From NCBI GenBank assembly GCA_002007465.1, contig LNAC01000734.1, positions 301-64,300 on the forward strand: a stretch of 64,000 bases of DNA, given 5' to 3'. Shown piece by piece: positions 1 through 11,122 of this stretch. The notes under the pieces were generated by a model. The model did no database searches. It saw nothing but the letters and a program-made list of their open reading frames with translations, and was not told the DNA's origin. The stretch is from Ailurus styani (lineage: Eukaryota; Chordata; Mammalia; Carnivora; Ailuridae). Every line of letters begins with the position of its first letter. Within the stretch, counting starts at the first letter, position 1. The position numbers were made by a program, and so were the translations under genes.

Positions 1-1246
1 AAAACAATGAAGGGATAAAATATGATTATAACAATGAAAATTTAAAAAAGAATAAAAAGTGTTGATACGCTATAAGAGTTAAGAACATTAAAATAGGAAA
101 AGGGAAAAATTTTAAAAGGAAAAAGTAAGAAAAAAATTCAAAGAAAAAAAAATTCAATGAATTTAACTTTGAACGACTGAAGATTCATGGGGAAAAAGCC
201 ATGAATTGTCTCCGTTGCTTTTCCGTAGTTCTGGGGTTTCGCAATGCTTAGCAGTCTTGAACTTGACTTTGACTGGATGGTTTTTTTGTTTGTTTCTCTT
301 GGTCTTCTGGGGGAGGGGCCTGTTGCTATGATTCTCAAGTGTCTCTGCCCGAGGCGGATTCCCACCGCCCTCGCCAGGGGCCAGGCTAAGTAATCAGCTC
401 GGGTTCGCTCTCAGGAGCTTTTGTTCCCTGAACGCTTTCCGTACCTCGTTGGAGGACGGGACTGAAAATGGCGGCTCCCAGTCTCCGACCCGGAGGAGCC
501 GAGAGCCTGGGGCCTCAGCCCTCAGCGCGCCTCAGAGAAAAGCAGTCCCTCCCATCTCCTGGTCTCCGGCCGCGCTCCGAGCTCACCCGGCCTGTGACCG
601 AGCGTCTCTGTCTCTGGCGCGGCCCCGTTTAGAATCTCCGAACCCAGCAGATTCCTGCAGCCGCTCCCGCACCGCTGCTCCTGGAGGAGGAAGGTGAGTC
701 TCTCCGCGTCTGCTGCCCATGGGGTCTCCACTCACAGATCAGTGGCCTGGCTGGGCTTCAGATCACAGCCCAAGGTAACCCCGAGCTGAGAGACACCTCA
801 GCTCAGCTCCGTCTCTCCCGCCGGCTTCTCTCTGAGACCTGGGAGCTCGGTCGCGCTCAGACACCCCTGGTCTTTTTGTGTCCCCATGGGTCCTGAGACC
901 ACACTGTCCCTGCAGGGGCTTCACCCCCTGCTTGGCCTCTGGGGCGACGTCCCTCAGTGGAGCCGACTTCTAACAGTCCCGAGTCTGTGCTCCGCTGCTT
1001 GCTCCCTTGCCGGGAGCCGGCCCCTCCCCCCGGGTCTATCTTCCCGGCGCCTCAGATTCACTTCTCCGCACGGCCTACCTTCCAGAAAGTGGTCAATTTT
1101 CTGTTCCTAGAATTGCTGCTCTTCTTCTCTTCGATCTCCGGTGGAATTTGTAGGTGTTCAGAGTAGTTTGATAGCTCTCTGGGTGAATTCCTGGGACCTG
1201 ATGATAATCGGTCTCCTACTCCTCCGCCGTCTTGCCGCTCCCCCCT
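1..1246 (-). mobile_element. L1 (LINE-1) 5' UTR, promoter end, continues off left edge
   Basis: Read on the minus strand this starts near 1246 with GGAGCGGCAAGACGGCGGAG, the analogue of the G-rich, YY1-site-bearing start of mammalian L1s. It then runs through a CpG-rich stretch (about 340-1240) into an A/T-rich zone towards position 1, as carnivore L1 5' UTRs do before ORF1. The 5' end looks intact, which is rare because most copies are 5'-truncated. ORF1 and ORF2 would lie left of the window and cannot be assessed. The open frames on either strand here are UTR noise. I recognise the family from recall of carnivore L1 5' UTRs; a consensus alignment was not possible. Confidence 0.8.
465..475 (+). 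promoter_or_regulatory. YY1-like motif AAAATGGCGGC inside the L1 5' UTR
   Basis: AAAATGGCGGC matches the extended YY1 core (AANATGGCGGC type). It faces the plus strand, antisense to the L1. A second, decayed YY1-like site (CGCCGTCTTG, with a C-to-T/G-to-A type change in the core) lies at the L1 start near 1225-1234. Binding is not shown by sequence alone. Confidence 0.35.
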
Positions 1247-3129
1247 CTATTATGGTTTCAACTGAGCAGCTAGCTAGTCTCTTCTAAATTAGATAGAATG
1301 CGTCCTCACTTGAAAGGTACTCCTTCCTATCCATTCTTCCCCGAAACTGCCTGTGTTTCAATTTTAGGCATAAAGAACACAACATAGTCTTTACATAAGT
1401 AATTGAAAGGGAAGCTTAAAGTATGTTCAGAAAAGAGATAGGAAGGTCCACATGGACTTATTTAAGTCTTCTGTGATAAAATGAAGTAATCCAAAAGGAA
1501 ATTTCTCTGATATTCTATGTGTCCTACTGCAGGAATGTTATGGTTGTTGCATAATAAAATATTTATATATCAAGGAAGCTTCCAAAGAGACATAATATCA
1601 TCTTTCTTTTTAAAGAACTTCATGGAAAGTTCTTAAAGAGTGAGTTTCTTGTCTGTGCCAGTTATGAATGTAAACGTAATGTCTCCAAGAGCAGGAATAG
1701 TTGAAGGACTTAGATTGTCAGAAATGCATTTGTCCAAAACATAAGAGGTCCCCATTATCTCTTCCTGTTTGGGTAAATTGTGCTGATTTAAAGGTGAAAT
1801 ATGAGATTTGGTGATTAGTTGGAGGACTGGAAAGAATATGGTAAATGTACTGAATTTTTAAAAACATAGCAAAATTATCAAAAACATGTAGTCATTTATT
1901 ATTGCTAGATGATAAGTTCACAATTTAAAAATAAATCTTTCTAGGATTTCAAGATCTGGTTCAATCCTTTTAACTAGTGATTGCTTATCAGAATTACCCA
2001 GGAAACATTGGATTTAAGCACCTCATTTTCTCCCCTGAATTCTAACCCTGTCAATATCATGAAGTTTTCTGGTGCATGGTGGATGAGAATATTGAGTATG
2101 GACATCCTTTTAAATAAGTGTTTCAAGATGATTTTGATATAGAAAATAGCTAAGAATCAGGTTTATTCATTTATACATAATTTTCAATATAATATGAAAA
2201 GTATTGGCAAAAAGCCTTGAGAAGGATTGAGGTAGGAAGCCCGCAATGATCAGATCATGGGTGATCTTACATATTAAATGCTATAAACCATATATTTTAT
2301 TCAGTTAACAATAGGGGCTCACTGATCAGTTTTCACAGGTGGAACTTGTATTGGTTATTGTGTTGGTATTACTCTAAAAACCCATTTTAAAAATACCACA
2401 TACTGTCACCAGATGCTATTACCACTATCTGAATCCTGGTGTCATCCAATGGTTCTTTGTTGGATGGGGAATGAAAGATTTGGATATGATTTTGAAATGT
2501 TTTCAAGGAAGTTATATGAACATAGTTAAGACTCCCAGATTTAGCCTTATATATACTATAGTAATTCATAGGAAAAACTGAGGATAGGGACTTCATCAAT
2601 AAGTTTGCTAATATTGAGATTCTGATCTTTAACTCAGAATGTTAACCCAATTCCTTCTGTAAAAGTGTTTAACATTTGTTAAATTCAGTTCCATATCCTG
2701 GCTCTCCTATCCCCTTCCAAGTACCACTTAATCAGAAAGTTATTAGAACATATTTTGCTTATTAATTAAGTAAAAGTGACAAATATTATAAACCAATAAG
2801 AGTATCATTGGGTGGCTCTGATAAGCAGAAAAAATACAAGAGAGAGCTGTGTCACTGCTTAATCTTGTAGAAATGTCAACAGACACTGCCAATAATACCA
2901 AGATTCTCATTAATATCACCTCAAATATTTATAAAATTGGATAATTGTATTCAGAGTTATTTATATACTTTTTAATCTACCTTGACCTATCATTACTGTA
3001 CTTGGTAAATTGGCAGAAAGACTATATACTTGGTTATAAATGTAAACGTAAAGTATAAATCCTGCTAAGTCTGTATATCATGGTTGTAATTCATTCATTT
3101 AACATACATTCATTTAAACAACCTTTGTA
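1247..3129. other. Unique AT-rich DNA, nothing recognised
   Basis: No repeat family, convincing exon or RNA gene was recognised. The stretch ends at a CAN SINE. Confidence 0.5.
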
Positions 3130-3312
3130 GGGGACACCCAGTGGCTCAGTTGGTTAAGCGGCTGCCTTCAGCCCAGCCATGATACCAGGGTCCTGGGACT
3201 GAGCCCCGCATTGGGCTCCTTGCTCACCAGGAGCCTGCTTCTCCCTCTCCTTCTGCTTGCCACCTGCTTGTTCTCTCTCTCTGTCAAATAAATAAATAAA
3301 ATCTTAAAAAAA
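3130..3312 (+). mobile_element. CAN SINE (tRNA-Lys derived), older copy
   Basis: Head GGGGACACCCAGTGGCTCAG is a diverged tRNA A-box region. A CT-rich middle and an AAATAAATAAAATCTTAAAA tail follow. Several mismatches to the other copies suggest an older insertion. No clear target-site duplication (TSD) was found. Confidence 0.9.
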
Positions 3313-3390
3313 TATATTTATTGGCATATATACATGTTTTACATATATCAAAATATATATACCTTCACATTTAGATATTTGTTTGTCTTT

Positions 3391-3431
3391 TGTGTGTGTC
3401 TTTGTGTGTGTGTGTGTATGTGCATGTGTAG
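3391..3431. repeat. Imperfect (TG)n microsatellite
   Basis: TG/GT dinucleotides interrupted by CTT, A and CA, just downstream of the SINE tail. Confidence 0.8.
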
Positions 3432-3887
3432 GTGATTCAATGGTTAACAAAGCAAGTCTGTCCTCCTAAATCTTTCCTGAGCAAGCAGAAGGTATATTTT
3501 ATGTCAGATGATGAAAAGTTCTTTGAAGGATAAAAACTATAGAGATATTTTACAATAGGGCAGGATAAGATAGGATACTTTAAGTTTATTTTAGTGTGAA
3601 AGACAAAATATAAAGGAATAAAATCATAGCCAAAAATCAGTTAAAGCCTATTTGAATAATCTCAGCAAGAGATGTTGGTACCTTGGACTAGAATGTAGTG
3701 GTAGGAATGGTAAGATATGGCATAATTCTGATTCTGCATGTTAAAGTCATAACTTACAGAATTTATTCATGTATAGATGCAGTATTGGAGAGAAAGAGAT
3801 ATATAAAGTTGACTCCAAGGGATTCAAACGGAAAAACCAGAAGTTTGGAGATGTAATTACTAAGCTGGAGAATATACTAAGAAAAGC

Positions 3888-3889
<2 letters not shown>

Positions 3890-3932
<43 letters not shown>
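3890..3932. repeat. (GT)n microsatellite, about 21 units
   Basis: Uninterrupted GT run. The histidine/threonine-rich and cysteine/valine-rich open frames here are artefacts of this repeat. Confidence 0.97.
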
Positions 3933-3933
<1 letters not shown>

Positions 3934-4229
3934 ATGGGTGTATGTAGGGAAAGTTCAGTTTTGTCTGAAACAGACTCATACATACAGAGAACAGACTGGT
4001 GGTCACTAGAGTGGAGGGAGATGGGGGTTGGAGAAAATAGAAGGGGATTAAAAGGTACAATCTTCCAATTGTCAAATAACACATGAAGATACAGTGTATA
4101 GCATAAGAAATATAGTTAATAAAATGTAACAACTTTGTATGATGACAGGTGGTAGCTAGATTTATCATGGTAATCACTTTGCAATTTATGTAAGCACTGA
4201 ATCATTATGCTTTATACCTGAAATTAATA

Positions 4230-4769
4230 AAGTTGGCCCCTCAAACATAGGTTTGAAGTGTGGGGGTCCACTTATACGTGTATTATTTTTTTTAAATCCT
4301 GTATGGTACTGTGAATGTATTTTCTCCTCCTTATGAATTTCTTATTTTATTTGTTTATGAGAGAGAGAGCGCATGCACATGAGAGGGAGGGGCAAAGGGA
4401 AACGGAGAGAGAGAATTTTAAGCATACTTTGTGTTGAGTGCAGAACCCAACACAGGGCTTGATCTCACAATCCTGAGTTCATGTCCTGAGCCAAAACCAA
4501 GAGTTGGACACTTAACAAACTGAGCTACCCAGGTGCCCCCTTACAATTCTTAATAACAGGTTCTTTTCTCTAACCTAATTTATTATAAGAATACAGTATA
4601 AAATACATATACAAAGCTTGTGTTAATAGACTTCATGTTATGGGAAAGACTTTGAGTAAATAGGCTATTAGTGGTTAAGTTTTGGGGGAGTCAAAAGTTA
4701 TATGCAGATTTTAGATTGCCATAGAGTCAGTTGGTGCCCATAACCCCCAAGTTGTTCAAGAGTCATCTG
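4230..4769. mobile_element. Tigger/MER44-like DNA transposon (non-autonomous)
   Basis: The left end AAGTTGGCCCCTCAAACATA and the right end ...GTTGTTCAAGAGTCATCTG are degraded copies of one terminal inverted repeat (CAGTTGACCCTTGAACAAC type). The flanks fit a TA target duplication: TA at 4228-4229 and TG (decayed TA) at 4770-4771. The interior carries typical strings such as GTTAAGTTTTGGGGGAGTCA. A SINE interrupts it at 4344-4540. The exact Tigger subfamily is from memory. Confidence 0.75.
4344..4540 (-). mobile_element. CAN SINE, diverged, inside the Tigger element
   Basis: Reads backwards from ...TGAGCTACCCAGGTGCCCCC (head) to TTTTATTTGTTTATGAGAGA (tail). Probable TSD: TTATGAATTTCTT (4331-4343) and TTACAATTCTTA (4541-4552). 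Joining across it restores the Tigger sequence. Confidence 0.9.
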
Positions 4770-6387
4770 TGTAATATTGTATATCAACTACACTTCAATT
4801 AAAAAAGGAAAAGTTCAGTTTTGAACATATCAACTTGGAATGCTTTTTATATTTCTAAGCAGTTTTGGATATAAAAATTTGGAATTCAGAGGAAAGAATG
4901 GAGTAGCAGACAGATATTTTGAAATTACTGGCATATAGTACAGGTATTGATTTCCTATTTGTTTTTTATGACCTGTGTGATTGGGTGAGATCAACTAAAG
5001 TGATGAGGGAAAATAGTTCAGAAAAATGAGACCTTGGGGCATTCCCATATTTTGAGACCAGGGAGAGGAAGAAAGGAAGCAAAGGAGACAGGAGGATTTG
5101 CCAATCAAAGAGGAGGAGCATGGATGGAGGGAGTAGTGCCCTATGAAGCAAAGAGCACTTTGCTTCAGGAAGTGTCAAGAAAATTGTCTTTGCCAATTGC
5201 TACCAATAAATCAAGGTGAAGAATGAGGATTGACCATTGGCTTTAGCAGCATGGAGATCATTGTTTATCCTGAAACAGACAAGAGCTGTTTCAGTGTCTT
5301 GGTGGATTCCAGACGGCATGTGACAACAATATTTTAACATGTGAACACTTATCTTGAAAATTCTGCTCTAATTGGTACGGAAAAGAGCATAAATGAAAGG
5401 GGATGATAAGTGAAGGAAAACCAATTTTTTTTAAAAGATAAAACTGTAAAAAAATTGAACTGATTGTGTATGGAGTAGAAACTGTCGGGGGGGGGTCGAA
5501 ACCTTTCTGGAGCAAGACCCTTGAGTAGAAAAGAGATCCTGGAATCTAGTGAACATGTGAAGGGATTGGATTTAAATAGAACTACAAAAATGCCACCCAT
5601 TGGAGGGAAAGCAGAGACAAAAATGCGGCTGAGTTGAGAGGCTCTGTGAGAGAAATTTTTAAATTGCTTTTATTTTTCAGTGTAACAGCAAGAATGGCAA
5701 TTGGTTAAGTACTGGAGGGAAAGAGAGATGTTAGAAACTGGAGAAGATTGGAGATTGACATGAAGATGTGAAATAGAAATCTAGATAGTAAATAGATGAA
5801 GAAAATGTGACAATAACAAACATAAAAGAAAACTCAAAGCAGAAATAAATTCAGAGTCCAAATTAGGGCATATTTATTATTTAGTTATTTTTCTCATTTC
5901 AACAGTTGTCTTTTTAATAGAAGTATTTTGGTTTCTCCATTTACTTGTTCAAGAAATAAAATAGAAACTACATACTTAAGTGAATTCAGGATAGTCATCA
6001 GAGGCAAAATGACAGGAAAACAGCATAATAGGACTTTAGAAAAATATAAAGAAGAATGAACAAAAAATGTGGATTTAAGAATGGCAAGGAGCCAAAAGAT
6101 GAGCTACAGATAGAGACACTTGAGATGAACAAATGACACAAAAGTAAACAACAGATAAAAAAAGAAAAAAGTAAACAATGGATAGCTGCCTCATGCTATC
6201 TTCAAAATTTAGTATGAAGCATTGGAATACTAAGTAAGTCAGACAAGAACAGAGAAAGCAAATCAAATGTAGGTGTAAATACCAACAGAGCCTTAGAAGC
6301 AGTAATTTAGAAATGTAGCTGATGAAGAAACTAGAAATAATTTTAGAGGAGAATTTCTAGTATATATGAATACAGTGGTATATAGTA

Positions 6388-6421
<34 letters not shown>
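6388..6421. repeat. (TA)n microsatellite
   Basis: About 17 AT units; it accounts for the IYIYIY frames on both strands. Confidence 0.97.
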
Positions 6422-6424
<3 letters not shown>

Positions 6425-6538
6425 GCTGTGGCAATGTTTCAGTGTTGCTTTTCGGAGGAAATTTAAATTGCAACAACTCAGCAATACCTGTGCCCATATA
6501 TTTTTCTTCCTTCAACTATTGTTACTTGATTCCTGCTT

Positions 6539-6733
6539 TTTTTTTAAGATTTTATTTATTTATTTGACAGAGAGAGAGAGATTAAAAGTAGGCAGAGAGG
6601 CAGGCAGAGAGAGAGGAGGAAGCAGGCTCCCTGCTGAGCAGATAGCCTGATGAGGGACTCGATCCCAGGACCCTGAGATCATGACCTGAGCCAAAGGCAG
6701 AGGCTTTAACCTACTGAGCCACCCAGGCACCCC
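6539..6733 (-). mobile_element. CAN SINE
   Basis: T-rich tail, then AAGATTTTATTTATTTATTT, GAGGCAGGCAGAGAGAGAGG, and the inverted head GAGCCACCCAGGCACCCC. A further T run follows at 6739. The TSD is unclear because both flanks are T-rich. Confidence 0.95.
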
Positions 6734-6744
6734 AGCCTTTTTTT

Positions 6745-7523
6745 TTTTTTTTTAATAAGCCACTTATTTCCATCCACACTTCTGGTACTAAGACCATATG
6801 GATTGTTTTTTACTCCAAATGAAATCAATTTAAGATACTTAATATCAAATTCACTCTTTGAGTAATATACTGATTCTTCAGAACTTCCCCCTGTGGGACT
6901 GAGATTCAGTAAAGATATTTTGAAGGAAATGTGAGTCCCACATATTCAAGATCCTTCTAGGTTTATACATATTCTAGGCTAGATTACTATGGTCCATAAC
7001 ACTCTGGCCCCAGCAGAGTTGTCTCTATGAGGTATAAATCAATACTAGAGTCTAATTTTTTTGAGGTATGATGTACAAAACATTAATGGTTGGAACATTT
7101 GTAGTTTTAAATGTTTCCTAACATCGCAGGAATATCTCATTACACTGCTCGACATTTGAGGAGTGCTTCTCTGGAGCTATAGTAGGAGGGATATTTCTAG
7201 GAGTTGGCCAAAAGGTCAGTTACTAAGAAGGCAGTCTAAAAATATCATACCCAGGGGAACACAAGCTATAAAGCAAATAATGAACAAAGTTCAAGAGCTG
7301 GACATTTAGGTCAACACAAATGCCAAACCTGGAAGATCTGTAGCAGAACTTAGCCTGACTGATAAATGGAGAGGGCAACATGGAACAAAGATGATGGATT
7401 GACAGGCTAGTGATAAACAAGTGATGACTCTGGATGAAAGTCATGATTCTATCTTCTGTCCCTTGACCTATAATCCAGTCTGACTTACCTATGCTCACCA
7501 GAGAGATGAGACCCAGATACTTC
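6745..7523. other. Unique DNA, nothing recognised
   Basis: A 100-codon open frame on the minus strand (7223-7525) has no recognisable domain and ends in the TSD of a SINE. I treat it as chance. Confidence 0.4.
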
Positions 7524-7538
7524 AAGGATAAGAATTTT

Positions 7539-7732
7539 ATTTATTTATTTATTTATTTATTTGACACAGAGAGAGATCAGATCACAAGTAGGCAGAGAGG
7601 CAGGCAGAGAGAGAGGAGGAAGCAGACTCCCTGCAGAGCAGACAGCCCGATGCGGGCCTCGATCCCAGGACCCTGAGATCATGACCTGAGCCGAAGGCAG
7701 AGGCTTTAACCACTGAGCCACCCAGGCGCCCC
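7539..7732 (-). mobile_element. CAN SINE with perfect 15-bp TSD
   Basis: Flanked by AAGGATAAGAATTTT at 7524-7538 and 7733-7747. The intact TSD and full-length head (CACCCAGGCGCCCC) suggest a recent insertion. The tail has (ATTT)n expansion. Confidence 0.98.
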
Positions 7733-8188
7733 AAGGATAAGAATTTTGAAGAAGACATTCTCTTGTTCAGATTGTCACATTAAGTTGATAGAAAAACTTG
7801 GGGTTTGTAATGGGTTAAGCCTTATGCCTTTAATTGTTTGTAAATATTGTTATTTTGGACTGCTCTGGTATCCAGTGGTTTAAGTCTGCAACCTGCTATT
7901 CATTCCTGCTCTATCTTGAGTTTCTAATATTATATACCCATTAGACCTTAGAAATTCATATCTAACAAAACATTAACAGAGAGATTGATATATGTGACCC
8001 TATTATTACATATTTTCTTCTGTTATTACTTTGGCAAGATATATGACGTCCTTGCTATTCTCCAGACTATGGATGTTGGGAATATAAAGCAGCAAAAGAT
8101 AAGCAGAGTCCAAGAGTAGGCAAATCACTTGTCCTGTCTTAAATGCCAGAAAGAAGTTTGTAGTTATTTGCCTTGAAATCTCAAGTAT

Positions 8189-8204
8189 ATTAAGTATACT
8201 TAAT
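8189..8204. repeat. 16-bp perfect palindrome ATTAAGTATACTTAAT
   Basis: Perfect palindrome followed by partial copies of AAGTATATTA to about 8222. No role is evident. Confidence 0.6.
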
Positions 8205-8460
8205 CTTAAGTATATTACTTAAGGCTTCCTAAGTAGTTTTGTCCTTTCTTTCCCTTATGGGAAAATCAAGGCATATTCCACAAAATCTGCAAAGTACATC
8301 CTCCTGTTCTACTTCCACACACACAGTCAGTAATTTCCCACTTAAAAGATTAAAGTGATCATGCTTCAAGCACTCAAAGTCAAAGATTGTCACAATAAGC
8401 TGTCTTGCTCACGTAGCTTCCTCCAAAGTTAATACCCATTATATTTGGAATGCCCCCCTT

Positions 8461-8681
8461 TTTTATTTTATTTTATTTTATTTTTTAAAGATTTTATTTA
8501 TTTATTTGACACAGAGAGAGAGAGATCATAAGTAGGCAGAGAGGCAGGCAGAGAGACAGGAAGAGGAGGAAGCAGGCTCCCTGCTGAGCAGAGAGCCCGA
8601 TGAGGGCCTCGATCCCAGGACACTGAGATCATGACCTGAGCCGAAAGCAGAGGCTTTAACCCACTGAGCCACCCAGGCGCC
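8461..8681 (-). mobile_element. CAN SINE, first of a tandem pair
   Basis: Preceded by TGGAATGCCCCCCTT (8446-8460) and a (TTTTA)n tail. The head ends CACCCAGGCGCC at 8681. The junction to the next SINE is TGCCCCCCCCCTTTTT, a copy of the same target. Confidence 0.95.
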
Positions 8682-8695
8682 TGCCCCCCCCCTTT

Positions 8696-8890
8696 TTAAA
8701 GGATTTTATTTATTTATTTGATACACAGAGAGAGAGATCACAAGTAGGCAGAGAGGAAGGCAGAGGGGAGAGGAGGAAGCAGGCTCCCTGCTGAGCAGAG
8801 GGCCTGATGCAGGGCTCAATCCCAGGACCCTGAGATCATGACCTGAGCTGAAGGCAGAGGATTTAACCCACTGAGCCACCCAGGTGACCC
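8696..8890 (-). mobile_element. CAN SINE, second of a tandem pair
   Basis: Ends at GCCACCCAGGTGACCC and is followed by TGGAATGCCCTTTTA (8891-8905), the third copy of the target. Two independent insertions used the same GCCC/TTTT site. Confidence 0.95.
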
Positions 8891-8904
8891 TGGAATGCCC
8901 TTTT

Positions 8905-10130
8905 AATTATTTTAATGATTAGCCAGTAAGTAATAGAGTTCCATAAACTAGAGCAATGGATAATGGATAATCCTTTGCTTTGGGTGCAGTACTAGGATGG
9001 TGTCGTGAATTGTTTTCTCATGAACTGTTCCAGATGGCAAGTAGCACAGAATTATCCAATACACACAAAATTTGGAGCAAATAAGCCTATCAAACTATAC
9101 CTCATCTCAGTGGCAACATTAAGACTCTTTCAGAGTAATGTAGGGGGAACCATCAAATAGTTGGCTAAATGCAATAAAATCTGCTGGACCTATTGAAATG
9201 AACATTTCCAGGCAGAGAAATGAGGTTTACATCACAGACTGATAGGGCACTTCTAACCAGATATTGCCCATCTAAACAGCAACATGTCTAATACAAGGAA
9301 AAATCCCCTGTCTGTGAATTATAAGACTGAAACTTACCTCATTGACATCTTTGCCCCACTTAATCCTTACATATACAACGAGTCTGGCCCTCACACTATG
9401 CCAGCCAGATTCAGGAGCATTAGGCAGTTTTGAGGTAACTCCATTTCTTTGTCCCAAGAATTCAACTGACTTGACTTAAGATGTCACACAGGTAAAAAGA
9501 TTCTGTGGAAAGGAAATTTCCGTTTGGAGGCACTCACAAACACTTCTTCAGAGTTATGCTTTGGAGAATTTCCAAAAGATGATTTTCTTGTTCACCAATT
9601 GTCTATCTTGCTTTTTCTTAGTTCATCACTTGCTGTCCGTTGTACTATGTGTATCCTCTGGATACTGTCACTGTCACTACCTTTAAAACTTTTAAACTTA
9701 TACTCCACCCCAGTTATTTTTCTCAGCTTGCCAGAAAGTGTTTTTAACTAGAAAATGCTAAAATACCCTAGAGATAGGGAAGCAATATGAAGTAAATTTG
9801 GTACTTGTTATCTTTGACCCTACAAATAGGTGTTTTACCTGTCAGAGACAGAAGAAAATTCTTTTCACAAACACTTGGAAACCAACTTGAAATGTAGATT
9901 CATTATATGATTCTCCTTCCTTGTAGGACCCCTGTCCTTTCTATTAAGAAATAATACCTTAATTGTTTTAATATCTATTACAGTAAGTTTCTCTCTTAAT
10001 AGTCATTTTTTTTGTAAAATACTTTTACTCTTACCTATTGTTTCTTGCAAATGAAACCTTTGTATCTTGACACACACTCCAAAATAATCACTTCAAGACT
10101 GTATGGTTTTCATTGAATTAATTAATACTA
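8905..10130. other. Unique or very old DNA, nothing firmly recognised
   Basis: No clear repeat, exon or RNA gene. The text at 8980-9480 has the flavour of an old LTR-element interior, but I could not align it to a family. Confidence 0.35.
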
Positions 10131-10362
10131 TTATATTTATTTGAGTATAGTTGACATACAATGTTACAAAAGTTTCAGGTGTGCAACATAGTGATTCAGC
10201 ATTCTATACATTATACTGTGCTCACCACAAGTATGTCTACCATCTGTCATCATACAGTGCTATTATTATATCATTGATTATATTCTCTATGCTGTAGCTT
10301 TTTATCCCCATGACTTACTCATCCCATAACTGAAAGTCTATAATTCTCACTACCCTTCACTG
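10131..10362 (-). mobile_element. L1MA-like 3' end, 5'-truncated
   Basis: The plus strand shows GAGTATAGTTGACATACAAT, TTCAGGTGTGCAACATAGTG, GCTCACCACAAG and CATCTGTCATCATACA. This is the inverse of the L1MA 3' UTR also seen at 3964 and 62085. No ORF2 is left. Confidence 0.85.
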
Positions 10363-10802
10363 AATTTAAATTTGTAAACAAATTTGCAAAAGAAAGACAT
10401 CTTAAAAACCTCATATCCAAAATTCTTCAGCCTGATGTGTTTCATAATTCAGAATTTTTCACATTCTGCAAAATTAATATGGGACCCATACTACATACAT
10501 AAATGTGAAAAATCTGAAAATGTATGAAGAGACTTGGTTATAATACTACATAATATTTTTGCATAATTACACTCATCACATTACTTGAACTCTTATTAGT
10601 TCTAATGGTATTTTAGTTGATTATTATTAATTTGGGGAAACTACTTTTTTGAAATTTTGTTTCATATTTTTACTCCAATATTTACTGCCATTATATGAAC
10701 ATTTCAAACATTGTTAAACAATCTATATATATATAACATTTCAAACAATATATTTTCCGTACCCTAACTTCAATCAAAATACATATAAATATACATGCAT
10801 TA

Positions 10803-11020
10803 GGGGCACCTGGGTGGTTCAGTTGGTTAAGCATCTACCTTGGGCTCGGGTCATCATCCCAGGGTTCTGGGATTGAGCCCCACATCGGACTTCCTGCTCA
10901 GTGGGGAGCCTGCTTCTCCTTCTCCTGCTCCCCCTGGTTGTGCTCTCTCTTTCTCTCTCTCTGTCAAATAAATAAATAAATAAATAAACAAATAAATAAG
11001 TAAATAAAATCTTTTTTAAA
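10803..11020 (+). mobile_element. CAN SINE with 13-bp TSD
   Basis: TSD ATAAATATACATG at 10785-10797 and 11022-11034. The tail is a long variable (AAAT)n with AAAC and AAGT variants. Confidence 0.97.
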
Positions 11021-11099
11021 CATAAATATACATGGATTACATATGTATGAATTCATATATATAATATTCATATGAATTATGTATGTAAACCTACTGTGT

Positions 11100-11122
11100 G
11101 TGTGTGCATGTGTGTGTATACA
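11100..11122. repeat. Short imperfect (TG)n
   Basis: TGTGTGTGTGCATGTGTGTG in an AT-rich flank that also holds ATATGAATTC-type inverted motifs (11045-11080). Confidence 0.7.

Larger units (their letters stand above)
3964..4809 (+). mobile_element. 5'-truncated L1MA-like 3' end, split by a DNA transposon
   Basis: Left part 3964-4229 (ACAGAGAACAGACTGGTGGT ... CTGAAATTAATA) and right part 4772-4806 (TAATATTGTATATCAACTAC ... AATTAAAAAA) together form the standard L1MA 3' UTR and tail. The insertion is flanked by a TSD with core AAAGTTCAGTTTTG at 3950-3963 and 4810-4823, inside the L2. Everything between 4230 and 4769 is a later insertion. Confidence 0.85.
3650..5830 (-). mobile_element. Old L2 (LINE-2) fragment, hosting nested insertions
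   Basis: On the minus strand, segments around 3670-3960 and 4825-5290 resemble the L2 reverse-transcriptase region that encodes AAFDTVDHSLLL-like and PQGSVLGPLLF-like motifs. The plus-strand echoes are ATTGACCATTGGCTTTAGCA and GACCTTGGGGCATTCC. A further match lies at about 5500-5750 (CCTTGAGTAGAAAAGAGATC). The frame is destroyed throughout. Positions 3964-4809 are a later L1 insertion. Identification is from remembered consensus; the borders are approximate. Confidence 0.6.

Noticed and set aside
340..1240. CpG-rich stretch resembling a CpG-island promoter and first exon of a gene, with frames at 449-697 and 886-1166
   Set aside because: On the minus strand it reads as a carnivore L1 5' UTR, which explains the CpG content and the GGTGAGT-like splice motif near 691.
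3747..4177. Long open frames with CVCVCV or THTHTH repeats
   Set aside because: They are translations of the (GT)n microsatellite.
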